From Absidia repens (lineage: Eukaryota > Mucoromycota > Mucoromycetes > Mucorales > Cunninghamellaceae): a DNA stretch of 64,000 nt. Below are positions 49,639 through 63,170 of the stretch, piece by piece. The stretch is taken from assembly GCA_002105175.1 (NCBI GenBank), contig MCGE01000015.1, positions 496,001-560,000 of the forward strand, read 5' to 3'. Each line of letters opens with the position of its first letter. The first letter of the stretch is position 1. Both the position numbers and the translations under genes were made by a program. The notes beneath the pieces were generated by a model. The model did not search any database. It was not told the DNA's origin and was given only the letters and a program-made list of their open reading frames with translations.

Positions 49639-51783
49639 AAAAAATTAACAAAATGCAAATGAGATTCCAATCGTTTCAAAGTTCTTGTAATCTCGGTTTT
49701 TCTTTTTCTAACTCACCTTCCCCAACCAAAGTTGTAATGATCACGGTTGTTGATGTTACCATTAGCTGCTGATGACATTGTTCGAGTGTTGTCCAAGAAT
49801 CGATCAGGATTGAAGATTTCTGGGTTCTCATAAAACTCGGGGTTCATGTGCATGCCAAACATATTGCTGATAAGGACCGAGTTTTTGGGAATCAAATAAT
49901 CACGAACCACAACTAGACATATCAAAAAGTTCACGATCGATCATAAAAAAAAAAAAAAAAAAAAAAAAACCTGTTAATCACTATCTACTCTCTTTTTTTT
50001 TGCATCGCATGCACAAATAACCGTTTACCATCTTCCGTAGAAAGGTGAGGGATACCAAAGGGAGTAGTAGGTCGGAAGCGCATGGATTCTTTTTGGACGG
50101 CAATGGAATAGGGCAATTGGTCACGTTCTTCAAATGTTGGTAATCGGCCATAAGATTTATAAAAGGCATTCACTTCCTCATAAAGCTTGTCTTGGACTTC
50201 AGGGTAGTGTGTAAGAATGACAAACATCCAGGATAATGTCACAGAGATAGTATCGGCGCCAGCGGCAAGAAGATCAGCTATAAAAAAGAAATAAAAAAGA
50301 AATAAATATTTTCCTGGCGATAAATGGAAGATTTTTCTATTCTCTATCTCTTTTTTTTTTCGCTTACACATAATCACAATAAGATCTTGATCATCCAAAT
50401 CGTATTCTTCCTTGAGTGCGAGGAAACTCTTGATCAAACAGTCCTTATCACCTGACGAAGCCTCTTCAATCAATTTGACAAAGATAGGATCACGGACGTT
50501 GGCAACGAAATCACGGAACATCTTCTTTTTTCCAACCAGCACATCCACAAACGTAAGAATAGGCAAGAACCCACTGAGATCGGCTTCGGCACCACCCATT
50601 TTCATACCTTGATTTACAAACGCCATAATTTCCTATATGTAAAAAAAGTTGAACATATACACATATAGATAAGTTAATGCAATCAAAGGAAAAATCAAAT
50701 AAAACAATCGTACCAAGAATAGAGGATCTTCAGGGGAAGTCACGCGTCGAGCAAAACAGGTTGTAAGAATCACATTCAAAGAACTAGCTTGCAAAATAGT
50801 AAGAGGATTCACCTGACCATCTTGCTCAGTACGTTTCAAAAGCTGTTGTACCAGTGAGTCAGCTTCATAGATCAGCACGTCAGTGAATTCATTCACCCGT
50901 TGTGGTGCCAATACCGATAATGCTAAATAGCCAATAAAAAGGAATCATTATTAGACGAAGTATCTATGAGGCCATCAAGTAAACACAGACTATTCCCCTC
51001 CCCCCTCTTACCTGCTGTTCTTGTTTTTTTCCAGCGCTTATCAGACTTTGTAAAGACAATACCCCTTTGACGACAAGCGAAAAAAAAAAGAAAAAGAACT
51101 TCAGTGGCCCAATAATATATATGACCTAAAGTATCAACGTGTCAACAAAAAACTTACTTCCCGCCAAAACTATAGTAATCAGTAATATAGGTATGATAAG
51201 GACGATCGGAAGTTGTCAACCCTTTGGTAACGAAGATTTCATGTGCAAGGAGGGGGTCACTGATCATGTACCATTCCTGCTTCCCCATGTTGAGTTTGAT
51301 GAGAGGACCTATATACCAGAAGAAAAAAAAAATGAGGGGTCCGTGATATTAACTTTTTTTTTTATCGCTTTTCATTGGCGTGTATATTACATACCAAGTT
51401 CTTTTTGCCATTCTGTGATTTTATAACCAGGCAATTCACCAAGGGAGAATAGATGGCCTATCCGCGGAAGAAGAAAAAAAAAAAAAAAGAGGCGGATCAG
51501 GTCAAATGGTCAGGCAAAAAAAAAAAAAAAAAAAATTACAGCCATTTTAATTCCCGCGTGCTGCCAGGGGAAAACGGTGTGTGTGTGTGTGTGTTTTTGT
51601 GAACAACTTACCAACATAAGGAAGACCTTTTGGTGTAGGGACTTCCTTGTAGCCTTTTGCAATGAGGCTATTTGCCTTATTTTTTGCCAAGGATAAAATA
51701 GTATATACAGTGGTACCGGTAGCCAAAAGAATACCAGAGGCTAATAAAAGTTGCTTGTTATTGGCGATAGACAAGTTATCCAT
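49269..51783 (-). CDS. cytochrome P450, copy 2 of a convergent pair
   Basis: Paralogue of the neighbouring P450. Ten exons (51783-51612, 51457-51395, 51308-51158, 51064-51012, 50922-50714, 50632-50368, 50277-50029, 49912-49717, 49591-49567, 49460-49269) give 524 aa. N-terminal anchor about 11-32, I-helix AAGADTIS (309-316), ExxR as ESMR, PDRF, and haem loop FGWGRRICPG with Cys 456. Every intron of copy 1 is present at the same phase, plus one more that divides the copy-1 fourth exon (262 nt) into 53 and 209 nt. The encoded proteins share long blocks (VVVRDYLIPK, RLPTFEER, ICPGIHLAEVEMFHMCTRIF). A tandem or inverted duplication followed by intron gain or loss explains the pair. Substrate unknown. 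Confidence 0.92.
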
Positions 51784-54549
51784 ATTTGAGCTGAATAATA
51801 AAAAAAAAAAAAAAAGAAGAAAAGAAAGCAGAGAAAAGGGAAAAAAATATGGTGACATCTCGCAAGTGTCCTTTTTTATATTTCGACGTTTATTATGTGT
51901 GTTACGAGTGAATGTGTTCTCTGGTTTTCACTGGCGGAACATTGATTGATGATTTAGAGTTCAATCAAAGCATATATTTTTTTTTTCTGCTCGTGCTTTT
52001 TGGTCCCTGGCTGATATTGTCAAAAATAGAAAAAGCAGTCTGTTAAAACAATGACACTTCTTTTTTTTATTTTTATGTTTTTAGTATTTTTATATAATAG
52101 TCCATAATTGAATGATCATGCGATATATAGGGTAGCTGGCTGATGGTATGATCAATCACACTATTCTTTAACGTTGAAGGTTGTCGGGGATTGCGCATGA
52201 TATTTCATATTCCGCTTATTTTGAGTTGGGCAGCCCTTTTTATGGCGGTGCGAATGATAGTTTGTGGCTAAGTTACATCAAACAGTCGCTCTTGAACTAT
52301 AAATACAGTACATAACACATCTGATACTTGACTCGATGGTTCATATTTGATTTGTTTTTTTCTATCGTCAAATTAGCTATCAATTATTGGAAAAGGTCGC
52401 GGCTTATGCGATCACATTGCCGAACATCATTTTTAGAGTAGGAGTCTGTGTAGCCAAGCACAGTATCACTCCAAGAGATTGGAATTTAATAAACGCTGTT
52501 CCTGTGACAGGAGGTTAATAAAACAAATTGCCATTGCTAATCCACAACACGGTTCTTCACAGAAAATTTTGAACCCCGGTTTTTTTTTTGTCAAAAGGGT
52601 GTGGGGGCGGGAGGCAAGCTGTGATCCGAACACTCCCAAACTCAGGAGCTTTTATTTTGAAACATATATATGGAAGAAGATAAAAATAAAAATGAAAGAT
52701 TCTTCCAGTAAGTACCCATCAGTGGGTGCCGCGGGCAGTGACAGGCGCCACCGGGTTGCTTCATACACTTCTTTGCCAAAATGTGAAATGACGGAGGTGA
52801 CAAAAAAAAAAAAAAAAAAAAGACTTTTGTCCCAAAAGTATCCTACTGTATGGGTTAGATAAAGCTTTGATAACGATAATTAAGCTCCGAGGGACTGTCC
52901 ACTAATGTGATGCAGCGCAAATGATTCATTGCCCATTACGAACGAAGAGTTACGCACATATGCCTGCTTCATTTTTTTACATTTTACCAAAGTGATTTTG
53001 GGAAAAAAAAATCGTAGTCCAATTTCGTAGGAAGTATTTCACATTCCGACCACGTGAAGTTTCTTATCCCCGCCCCTAATTTTTATATTCTCCCTCTCTC
53101 ATTCTTTTCATTTTCTTCCCTTCTTTTTTTTTCTTCACCAGTCAACTTTTTTGAGATTATGGTGGACTAAGATTAGGGTCAGGACTAGTTTAGAAGGGTT
53201 TTCAGCTCAGGGATTACAAGATGCATGGGAAAACCCTTTCATTTTGGATTCAGGATTTAGAATCCCCATTAGTTAGCTTTGGGGCCATCATTAGCTTAGC
53301 TTAATGTTAGTTTGTACATAGAATGTATCTATATTTAAATAAAGTATGTCACTTTTACCTAATTCAATGAAAATTTTTCCTTTAGTCTCTATCATGTCTT
53401 GTGCAATAGATTGCTTACTACTATTACCGTATTTCATTAAAGTCGACCATTGTTGTGCTTCAATAAAATATATCCCTCTCGTCTTTCTCATAATCCCACA
53501 GTATATTAATCCTTTTTTTTTTACAATTGTCCCATTATTTTAGTGTTAACTATTCTGCAAACTCACATTAGTCTCACTCTAGTCTTTCTTTCATTCTACC
53601 TCCATTAGACTGCGTGATATAGTGAACTACGCATATAGTTTAGTATATACGATATTCTTTCAAATAAAATATGTCTCTTTACCACCTATCTTCTAACTCA
53701 TCAAATAGCGAGTAATACCGTATTTGTATTTGTTTTGTGAGTGTTCTATTAAACACTTACTTTCCACTTCACCCAATAGAATTACTTTTCACCGCAGAGC
53801 CATAGGGACTCAATAATAGTTCCGGGAGACTTAATATCAAAAGAAGTTTTATTCTACCACCAGTCATATTAACGCACCTACGTCGCGCGATAAGACACTG
53901 TACAGATATGGTTCATCATTTTCATTGCGTATAGTGCAATAAAAAAAACAACCGTATGAAAACTCGAATGAAAGGCAATTGGGTCCAGAAAGGCGTTTCG
54001 ATAGATTCGTGCTTTCAGTACTCAAACACCGCCTGGTTGCCATTTTTCCGCCAGGTCATTTAATCTCCATGTCAAAACCAAATCCGCTCCAGCCTTTTAT
54101 CCCATTCGAATCATCGAATGACCTTTTAATTTTGTTTTTTTTTTTGCTTTTTTTTTGACAAGCGTCTTTAATATACTACGGATCGTATGTCAAACGAACC
54201 ATCATTACCAACAATGTTACCGTCATCACCATCCCTGTTGATGCATATAACACATTTTCCCATATTTGCCAGAATCATAATAAACATCATCAAATGAAGC
54301 ATTATGTATATAAAAAATGGAAATTTTGTTTATTTCGTTTTGAATGAGAATAGCATTACTAAAAAAAAATTGTGATAGATACTAAAACTATAAAATATGT
54401 GATGGATACAATAGCTAACAAAAAAAAAAAAAAAAAACGACGCTATAGGTAGGTAATGATGCTAAAGTAAAAATCATATAACACCATGATTCACAAGTTT
54501 TTGTCCAACACCAGTCAGCCAATCAGTAACGTCACCCCCTAACTGTTCA
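51784..54549. other. long intergenic region holding element copy 4
   Basis: 2.8 kb with no credible gene. The frame at 52479-52862 is basic and unrecognised, crosses an A run and lacks support. Element copy 4 occupies 53030-53795. A/T runs occur at 52801-52820 and 54418-54437. The rest, including 51850-53000, shows nothing I can identify. Confidence 0.55.
53030..53795 (+). repeat. dispersed 0.7-kb element, copy 4
   Basis: Forward copy. Opens GGAAGTATTTCACATTCCGA, then CACGTG (53051-53056), a T/C tract, AGGACTAGTTTAGAAGGGTT, core GGGATTACAAGATGCATGGG and CATTTTGGATTCAGGATTTA, and AAATAAAGTATG near 53336. Distal matches: CATGTCTTGTGCAATAGATT, GTTGTGCTTCAATAAAATAT, and TTTTGTGAGTGTTCTATTAA shared with copy 3. 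Confidence 0.75.
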
Positions 54550-57384
54550 TCATGAGGATTTGAATTGATTTCGAATGAATTCCATACCAACATCCGTGCG
54601 AGCGCCAACATCTACATCTCCGCACCATATTTTTGCCATTGGATCATCCTCCAAAGATCTACCTTCATCCTGTCGCGCTAAGTTGCCCTGTGCTTTATCT
54701 AACCGCTGAAGCCAGTTTTGCTTGATTTTGTAGTCTTCTTTCTTGATCATCAAATCAGACCAATCAGGAATCACAGAGATAATGGCATGAATCGCTAAAC
54801 GGAAGGCAGCAAACAAATGTTCCGACAACAGAATGGCCAGCAAGGTATAAAGAGGAACATGAGATGAGTGAAGGTTGGTAGTTGGATGGAATAGGTAGGC
54901 AAAGGACCCCATCGTGATGGATGAAAGCCATACAATAGTTTCCTATGAATAAAAATTCATGGTTAGTTGAAAAAGGGAGAGGGGTAGGAAGTTTGTCCAT
55001 GATAAAGAAAATGAGATGTTGACAACTTACCATGTTTCTAAGCCAAGGACCAATGCTTTCTGCGCGGAGTGGGGCAGGTCGTCTAATACATAACAGAAAA
55101 AAAATTGTGTGGGTCCCTTGTAAATATATAGTTGATCCTTATTTATCTCAGCTTTTTTTTCATACCACCTACCTTGTGTATTTACAAATCTTGACAGCAT
55201 CCGAGCGAAGTTCCACCCAATTATTGGCAATACAGCACAATGCAGTCAATGGCCACACTGGAGAAAACATACTGACATAGCCGAACTACGCACAAAATGA
55301 TACATTTAATGTCCGATTAATGCAACCTATTTTTCTGGTTTCTTACCTGAATGACCATTTCCACGTAGTCTGTATATATGTTGTATTCTTCCAATCCAAC
55401 TTCCCTATTGATCTTTTTGATAAATTCCGCGTCACCTGTTGAAGATGTTGAGATATCAGTTGTTTCTTCTTGATTGTTATCGCCATTGGCTGTTGAAGAA
55501 CCAGAGTGGATGACTTTCGCCGAGAGTTGTTTTGCTTTAGGCATCAGCCATGACATCAAATAAGGCACCACCATTTCAGTCAAAAATCCAACAATTTGCC
55601 CAGTCACCACAAAGTAGACCAACTGATCTTGGAGTCGTTGAAAGTCGACCTTTTGATGGTCATGACTAATGTTGAATTCGTTCAGGTACGGAAGGACATG
55701 ATCACCAAATGGGATATATATCCAAGCAATGAAAAATAAAGAGAGGTAACCCACCAAAAAATTGGCCACAAAGATTTTTTGCGTATAGTTGTATTCCCAA
55801 GATGTTTCAGTTTTGTGCATTTCCCAATTAGTCAATAACCGCACCCATTTGCTGTACACACCTGACATGGTTGGAATTAAAAGAACGTAACCAACAGTAG
55901 GAGCATAATGCTAAAGAAACAACATATTAAGAATTTGAGAAAATGAGTATGTACGATATCAGGTAATGTTTTTTTTTTGGGGGTGAGGGAGGTGTACTTA
56001 CTAAAATTTTATGGAAGGGACCAGTGTAATATTCATGTAAAAAGAGTTGAAGCGTAAAGACTGAAGCCACGATCACCAATAAAAAAACGGCACCCAGAGC
56101 GACACCAGGAATAGTCAAACCGCGACGAAGGACAATTTTCCACGCAGGAACAAAAGGCATTTCTTCACCCGTAACTTGATCGGCCACTGTTGTATCACCC
56201 TTGAAGGCAGCACGTCGCTTTTCATGTTTTGAGCAATTGTGTACTCCCCACCTAACAGCTAATTCCATCTGTTTCCGTTTCCACATTTCAGTAAAAGCAA
56301 TGCCCCACGCTAACACGGACAATGAGTACCATATGGACAAAGTGTTGCTGTGAGTGAAGTAGACCAATACACCTAAACCAGCGGGAATTGCCAACCAAAG
56401 GAAGTAAAATTGAAGAAAAGCAAAATAGAACGCAATCTAACATAATCAACATATATAAGCACATACTCTTTATAGATCATTTTATTTCATACATTACCTT
56501 TTCCCCAAAATGATTCCTGATATTCCACAAGTCGTCGTCGTTGATGATCCATTTTTTCGACCAAGTGGAGATCCATTTCTATATAAAACAATAACAAAGA
56601 AGGAGATGTTCATCTTATGTAAGTTGATACCACGCATAGAAATGATAAATCCTGTTACTTTTACCTTATTGAAATCGTCATTGTGTAAAGGCATAATGCT
56701 GTCAACAAAAGGATCCACGTGAGGAGATATATCAGCGCCTCCAGTGTTTTCAGGTGATGTCAGAATATCGTAAATAAGGCGTAGTCTATCCGCTTCAGTA
56801 AACCCATGTCGTAGAGATGATTTTTCACTGGAGTTGGAAGCATCCGTATTTAAAGCAAAATCAGGGCTGTCCATGGAGATACCCAACAAAAAATCTCGAT
56901 TTCTAATGTCCGTTAAAGCAGGTGAAAAATCATGTTAATCAAACAATATTCCACACTCCAACTTTGCATACTATAGCCATTTGAGAGGGAGGTAGGGAGG
57001 GGGGGATTACCTTTCTGTCTTGTATTCCTTGTATAAACGAGATTGAGGACAACCTACTAAGATGAGTAATGTGCCGCGTTCTTGACCTTGTTTCACTTCA
57101 AAGAAGAGCTGAGCCCGGGCAAGTTTCGTAGTCAGAGACTGAAGACCATACATAACTTGTTGTTCCATTTGTAACCGGTTGTTGGAGGTCTTGACAGGGT
57201 ATCGAAAGACAATTACATAGTCTACACCGTGATTGATAATAGGTGTCTGTAGTTGTAGGCCTTGCTTTTTCGTGGTATCACCAAAAGAGGCCTTGTCCCC
57301 AGCGCCAATATCAGGAGTTCTTGGTACCATAGACGGAAACAAATGCGAAAATGGTTTTATTTTTTCAGCTGGATCTGTTGACAT
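54550..57384 (-). CDS. anoctamin/TMEM16-family protein (Ist2-like)
   Basis: Multi-pass membrane protein of the TMEM16 family, which in fungi tethers cortical ER to the plasma membrane and may scramble lipids. Eight exons (57384-57011, 56902-56665, 56578-56498, 56436-56002, 55910-55347, 55285-55173, 55082-55031, 54942-54550) give 749 aa. The N-terminal cytosolic domain (about 1-240) includes VDYVIVFRYPV and KWISTWSKKWIINDDDLWNI. The membrane core starts IRNHFGEKIAFYFAFLQFYF (anoctamin TM1) and holds VYSKWVRLLTNWEMHKTETS, QKIFVANFLVGYLSLFFIAW, TDYVEMVIQFGYVSMFSPVW, LTALCCIANNWVELRSDAVK. These are diagnostic anoctamin blocks; NNWVELRSDAVK and TDYVEMVIQFGY are near calcium/lipid pathway helices. 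Scramblase or tethering activity cannot be told from this reading. Confidence 0.9.
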
Positions 57385-57830
57385 GTTTAGATAAAAACAA
57401 GAAAAGAGAGAGAAGAAAGGGAAAGATAAATGAAAAATCGTTTGGAATGGAAAAATATAAAAATTTACATTCCGCTTCGGTTACCTAGTACAAAGCTCGC
57501 TTTTGTACGAGTTTACCTGCAGTATAAAAGTGAAAAAGATCACCACTAACGAATTAAACGCATGCCGATCAATTTGAACATTTGTGGATTGTATATGTTA
57601 CATACGTGTGGAGTACATATACGTAGTTATTATACAATGTGGCGTATTGGACAGTAAAAAAAAGTGAAATGTGATTCAATGCTGCAACATTGGAAACATT
57701 TTAAATCACCGCCGTTTTTTAAAACTTTTTTTTTTTTTTTTTTTGTTTTCCTTTACCCACCCACTCAACAGTATCAATTATTATTCCAATTGATAGTAAA
57801 AATACAAGTAGGTCTCCAATAGCAACCAAG
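57385..57830. promoter_or_regulatory. divergent region anoctamin / small membrane protein
   Basis: 446 bp between divergent starts. A 19-nt T run (57726-57744) precedes the plus-strand gene. No ORF or clear factor site. Confidence 0.4.
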
Positions 57831-58154
57831 ATGGCGACGGCTTCACAACAACAACAGCAACAACAACAACAAACACCACTTTTATTAAAAGACCCACCCT
57901 CTTACTATTCGATTTACTTGGCAGTACCCCCACCAACACTTCAAACACCAGAGGCTTCTACTTCACGGGCTCATTCAATCAAACGATACGTGCGACGACG
58001 TTGTGCTTTTTTTCAAAGGCTGGTTGCTGCTACCTTTGTTGCTGCTACTATTTCCACCACTATCATGTTACTTCTCTGGCAACTACAAAACTTGACTGAT
58101 CCTCAAAACAATGATAACGACCCTTGGTTTGACCCGGATACGGCTTTGTCTTGA
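57831..58154 (+). CDS. small single-pass membrane protein, unknown function
   Basis: Intronless 107-aa frame with a good start context (AAGATGG). It begins with a poly-Gln stretch (residues 6-14), then a Pro/Tyr-rich segment (LLLKDPPSYYSIYLAVPPPT), a basic cluster (KRYVRRRCAFFQR) and one hydrophobic helix (about 64-84, LVAATFVAATISTTIMLLLW), ending in an acidic tail. The basic cluster before the helix suggests a type II orientation. PPSY could be a WW-domain ligand (inference). A 3' region with AATAAAAACC near 58380 supports transcription. No family recognised. Confidence 0.6.
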   Translation: MATASQQQQQQQQQTPLLLKDPPSYYSIYLAVPPPTLQTPEASTSRAHSIKRYVRRRCAFFQRLVAATFVAATISTTIMLLLWQLQNLTDPQNNDNDPWFDPDTALS

Positions 58155-58814
58155 TACCCACACCTGCACCTCACACACGCACACACTCACTCACACCTAC
58201 GCATACATGAACCCTGTATTTACATTTTGAAAAACCAAAAAATATATCATATCATATCATCGAATACCCTTCCCCCTTCTCCCTTTCTGTTATTATTATT
58301 TAAATTTCATCCATTTACCCTGTTTTATTGTTTTAGTTTTTAGTAGTATTTTTATTAGTTTTATTTTTATTGATATTGGTAATAAAAACCGATCTTTTTT
58401 TGTTGTTGATTTCTTACCATTACATCTCTATTATGTCATTTTATGTGTGTTGATTTGCTAAAGGACTTGAAACTGGTCCATCTCCAGTGACCTGGAGCGT
58501 TGAACTTTTAATGATTCACACTCCGGTATTGCCAATATGAAAATTGTCTTGATGCCTTTTTCTTTTTTCTTTTTTTATTTATTTATTTGCTTATTTATTG
58601 TTACTGCACCTTTCCATTCCTTCCACTCCATTCCGTTCGTTCTTTTTTTTTTCATTATCTTCCATTTTTTTTTACACATCTTTGTGGTTTTATCTCCCAC
58701 CTTTGCCCTATTCCAAAATACCAAGATTCCTCTCTCCTTTCCTTATTACCCTTCTACCCCTTTTTATATTTACCATCTTCACTTCTCTAATCTTGAACTC
58801 TCACTCCCATTCTG
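58155..58814. other. intergenic region upstream of SYP1
   Basis: 3' UTR of the small membrane protein, then a T/C-rich 250-bp leader before the muniscin start. Frames across the T/C-rich part are Phe/Leu/Ser-rich artefacts. No gene. Confidence 0.5.
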
Positions 58815-61800
58815 ATGACTGAAACAGTTCACTCAACTCCTTATATCAGTGCCTTTTTGGTAAGTAAATAGTGGAAATAATCGCCCATCTTTTCGAACAG
58901 ATCGTGTCTTAATCTTCTTCTCCCTTTTTTGTGCAGACCGAACGACCTAAAGATGGCGTGGATCGAATCCAAACTCGTTTGCGTTCAGCTCTTAAACTCA
59001 ACGATGAAATAGCGGATTACTTCAAAGAAAGGTAAGGGAGGTATATGCTTATGGTATTCAATACCTGCGCTCACTGGATAATATTCTAGAGCTCTCGTCG
59101 AAGATACATATGCAAAGAGCCTGGCCAAGCTGAACAAGAAAGTCTTTATTACTGACAAGCAAGCTCTTGGGTAAGATATTCACAGTATTATATCAATGAA
59201 AAAGTAGTCAGTATGTAATTTAATCTCTCTTCCTCTATGTACATTGAATAGGAACTTGCATCCAACCTGGGAAAGACTACAGAAGGAACTTTTTTACACC
59301 TCGACCATTCATGCCACGTTTGCAGCTAAAATACTGGACGATATTGAAAAATCTCTTCGATCAGCCATTGTCACCAATGAAACTTATGCCGAAATTCGAT
59401 CTGTAAGTGCTTGGTTTAGAGAACACACATGCATAATTTGTGACATATTACACCAGTTACTCATGGATATCTTGTAGATGGACCCTACTTTTCATAAACT
59501 GGTCAAAGAATATGATGATCGTCAAGGAAAAATGATCAAGGTAAGATGCATCATCCATGCCAATACATTAGGTCTAACTTGTCTGTCATATATAGCAAAA
59601 AAAAGTTCTTGAAAAGAATGGCAAGAAACCATTGGACGCGGAAGCCAAGTACACTGAAGCTAAAGCACAGTTGGATGCGACAACATTGGATTGGCAGCAA
59701 AACAGCATCAATTACATACAAGTAGGTACAAGAATAATGAATATACAAATAACCAATCCAACCCAAGTACTAATGGTATTGTAGAAATTCCAAAGTGTAG
59801 ATGAACGTCGATTGTCTGATATCCAGAATTATCTTTCGCAATTCGAAACGCTCCAAGTTGATCAAATGTTGAAACGTGTCCAGGTAAGAAAATACATGCA
59901 TAATATTGAAAATGGATATTGGCTAATAAAGACGATTATTTTATTTTAGCTTGCTCGGGATAGTCTCGCATGTTTGTCTGATTTCTCGGTGGAAAATGAA
60001 ATCTTGTCATTTTGTGGTCAACCTAAAACAAACTACAACCCATCCTCTTCAATACCCTCAACTATGCCCCCTCTAGATTCTACCACGTCAGAAGCATCGA
60101 TTCCTCCAGCAGTGGATGTTTTAGAACCAGTCGAATCGGCATCTCCACCTTCTCTACTTGTGGACATTTCTGATGACCCTGAGCCTGTTCACCCACAATC
60201 AACAGTTTCGGTCGATTCGATCACATCAACACATACACGGCAAACAACAAACTCATCATTACCTTCTGTTGCCGAAGACGGATACTGCGGTCAGTCAGAT
60301 ATGAATTCTCAGCAGCATCACTCGAAAGCTCCGTCCATCGCATCGAGCAAGAAATCTAACAAGCAAAGGAAATGTAAGTAAAAGAGTGGATAGATTTACT
60401 TGATTTTTACTTCCCAAACTAATGCTTTTGCTATTTCGCCTTTTTTTTTTTTTAGTCCTTTCTACACTCTCCATGCGTCTCAAACCAAAAACATCCGGTA
60501 CCAACCGCTCCAATCATCAACGCCTTGACTTGCCCGACTCTGCTTCTGGAAAGGCGCCTAGTTTTATGGACAATGCTAGCGTATATTCTATACAGGAAGA
60601 CGAATCATCCGGCACTATGAAACAAATGAATCAGCATTCAAACAGCCTGCAGACCCCTCCTGCACTACGTAAAATCTCCAGCTTTTCGGACAGCTTCTTC
60701 AATCAGCCTTCATCACCACCATCACAACAACAGCAACATCAACAACAAAGCGCTTCTACATCCAATATCCTCGTTGACGATGAAGGTTTTTCGATACCAC
60801 CGCCTGATCGCTCGCCATGGACGACAGACGTTTCTTCTTCAACCACCGGACCTACTTCCTCTTCTGGTGAAGACCAACAAGATTCTAGCGACCTTACATC
60901 AATGGATAGCGCAAGTTTACATGGAACACCACCACCACCACGATTTAAGCTTGATATCCGAACCGACTCTGTGGTACAAGAAGATGCAACATCGTCACAG
61001 GTCGCCCTTACTCGTGTCGCTTCTATGCTAAAAGAAAGCAACCCAACAGCAACCTCCAAACGATCCAGGGGCCGACGGGAAATACGCTCACAACTCTTCC
61101 TTCAAGGAAATTCATTATCACCAGGTCATCCAACATTGCCACCACCGACTTGTACTTCATCAACAGTGGCATTGGAAGATCACTTGATTACACCTACGGC
61201 AATCTTAACTCCGTCTGGCGATCCGACTACTGTCAACAACAATACCCACGAGACCAAGGTGTCTCCTTTTGCCCACGATGACGATGAAATAGAAGAACAT
61301 CAACAAGACAACGGTATGGAACAACCCATTCCTACTTCGACGATACCTCTTACAAATCAAGACGACGCTGACCATCAAAGAACAGCCAACCAACCAACAA
61401 TCAATGTCCGTATTACAGAAGTTATTCATGCACAACTCCGACAGGGCCAAGCTCAGCGTGTTATGGTGACAGGTCAAGTGGCACTTTTGTATGAAGGACC
61501 TGCCATCGATACGACGACCACCACTGCGCTCCAATTTATTGTCAAGCACAATGGTACGGAAATCACGTCGTTAGCGGACTGTATTCAACAAGTGGAAGAA
61601 ACGGACCAAGGAATGGTTTATCAATGGACACCACCAATTGGAACGGAGCACGGCTATGTATCATGCATTGATTATCGACAACGTCAAGACGAACCCTCTT
61701 CTTCTGCTTTGGGATTGGTGGTACCATTGTTGGTGAAACCCATGTGGAAATGTGATGGTGATCAGGCGCGATTGATAATTAAATACAGCAAACCCAAGAA

Positions 61801-62176
61801 GAAGGACACAGCGGCCACAACGGCACTGGGTCAGGTGATGATGGTGACGCATGTGGGCGGGGATTGTCATGGTGCGCAAAGTATGCCTACGGGACAATGG
61901 ATGGTGGATCAGCAACGAATGATGTGGTCATTGGAAGCAAACAGTGAACACGACGACGACAACGAACAAGTGATCCGTGCTAAATTTGCCACAGCATCCC
62001 AAGCAACCCCTCAACCCATTGCGGTCCGGTTTGAAATGCAAAATCAATTAGCATCAAGTCTTCAAGTGATGGATTACACTGGAACTGCAACAACTGGTAC
62101 TGACAATGGCACTTGTGCAAGGATCAATAAGGTGGACATGTATACTAAAAGTGGGAAATATATTGCCGAAGTTTAG
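58815..62176 (+). CDS. SYP1: F-BAR / mu-homology endocytic adaptor (Syp1/FCHO muniscin)
   Basis: Early-arriving endocytic adaptor that bends membrane with its F-BAR domain and binds cargo with a C-terminal mu-homology domain. Nine exons (58815-58859, 58937-59031, 59090-59170, 59252-59402, 59478-59540, 59596-59721, 59785-59883, 59950-60373, 60456-62176) give 934 aa. The F-BAR domain (about 10-260) has GVDRIQTRLRSALKLNDEIA, DYFKERALVEDTYAKSLAKL and a long coiled coil. A Ser/Thr/Pro-rich linker (about 265-680) includes DDP and QQQ tracts. The C-terminal region from about 690 (NVRITEVIHAQLRQGQAQRV onward) reads as a muHD of beta-strands. The last exon alone is 1721 nt. AATAAA lies near 62258. Confidence 0.85.
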
Positions 62177-63170
62177 CTTAGCTTTTTTAGTTTTAGTTTA
62201 GTTTTACCTTAGTTTAGTTTAGTCTGTGTATTATGCTCTACTTTTTTTGATGCCAATAATAATAAAATATATATGTCTTCTCGTCATTGTCCATTCTTTT
62301 TTTTTTTTTTTTTTTTTTTTTTAGTTTTATCATCGCCCCTTGAAATTGAACTAAAAAAAATGTCTCCTTTCCTATTTGCCTTATTAGTTGAACGATGACC
62401 GTAGTTACTTTCCATAACAACAATAAAAATAAGAAAAACAAGGATTTTTTTTATGGATAAAGCAGGAACAAATATAGGAGATTCGCCGAGCGGTAGCTTA
62501 AAAAAGTTTAATCGTTATGTGAGCGGTGTATGTGTGTTTTGGCGGGAATAGTTATGATACATGCAAGTTGTTGTATATAATGACGATAGGATGGCTGATT
62601 TTGTATCTATCGTACAGTACTGTCATGTATGATTTCGTTTGGATAGAAGACATGGGGTTTTTTTCTATCTATGACATTTTACTGTATATTCACGAATTAA
62701 ACTTTTGCAGTGGACTTTTTATTTTCTATTTTTTCTTGACCCTGATAATTTACTGTTCTGGCTTTTAAAAAACAACCACAAAGATGGATTTTTGGTTGCT
62801 TTTTTTATTCTTCTCTTTTTCTTTTTGTTCATTCCACCATTCCATTTCTATTCAGTCGTCCTTCCTCCTCTTTATTCTTCCAACCCCCTTTATTTCTGAT
62901 AAAGCCAGTATATATTATTTATACTTCACTGTAGTTGTGTATGTGTATATTTATTTCATCTCTTCCTCCTTCCTCCTCTCTATTTGATATCCTTCACCTC
63001 GACTCCTTTTGATAAAAGCAGAAAAATCCTCTTATTTGTTTTTTTTTTTGTTTCTTTTCTTTGTCTTCCCCCCTCTCCCTCCCTCTCTCCCACCCACTCC
63101 TCCCCTTGTCCCCCCTCGTCCTTATTTAATTATTTTATAACTATCATATACAACATATATACCAAACGAT
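62177..63170. other. intergenic region SYP1 / KAP104
   Basis: About 1 kb. SYP1 3' end with AATAATAATAAAATA near 62256 and a T run (62298-62324). The right part is a T/C-rich leader (63030-63130) before KAP104. A GCCGAGCGGT string near 62487 is not part of a tRNA. No gene. Confidence 0.5.

Noticed and set aside
52479..52862. 127-codon basic frame upstream of P450-2
   Set aside because: Crosses a 20-nt A run giving poly-Lys, has no recognisable domain and no promoter or poly(A) signal of its own.
62480..62500. GCCGAGCGGT string resembling the 5' part of a tRNA-Ser/Leu
   Set aside because: No anticodon arm, variable loop or B-box follows; it is an isolated match.
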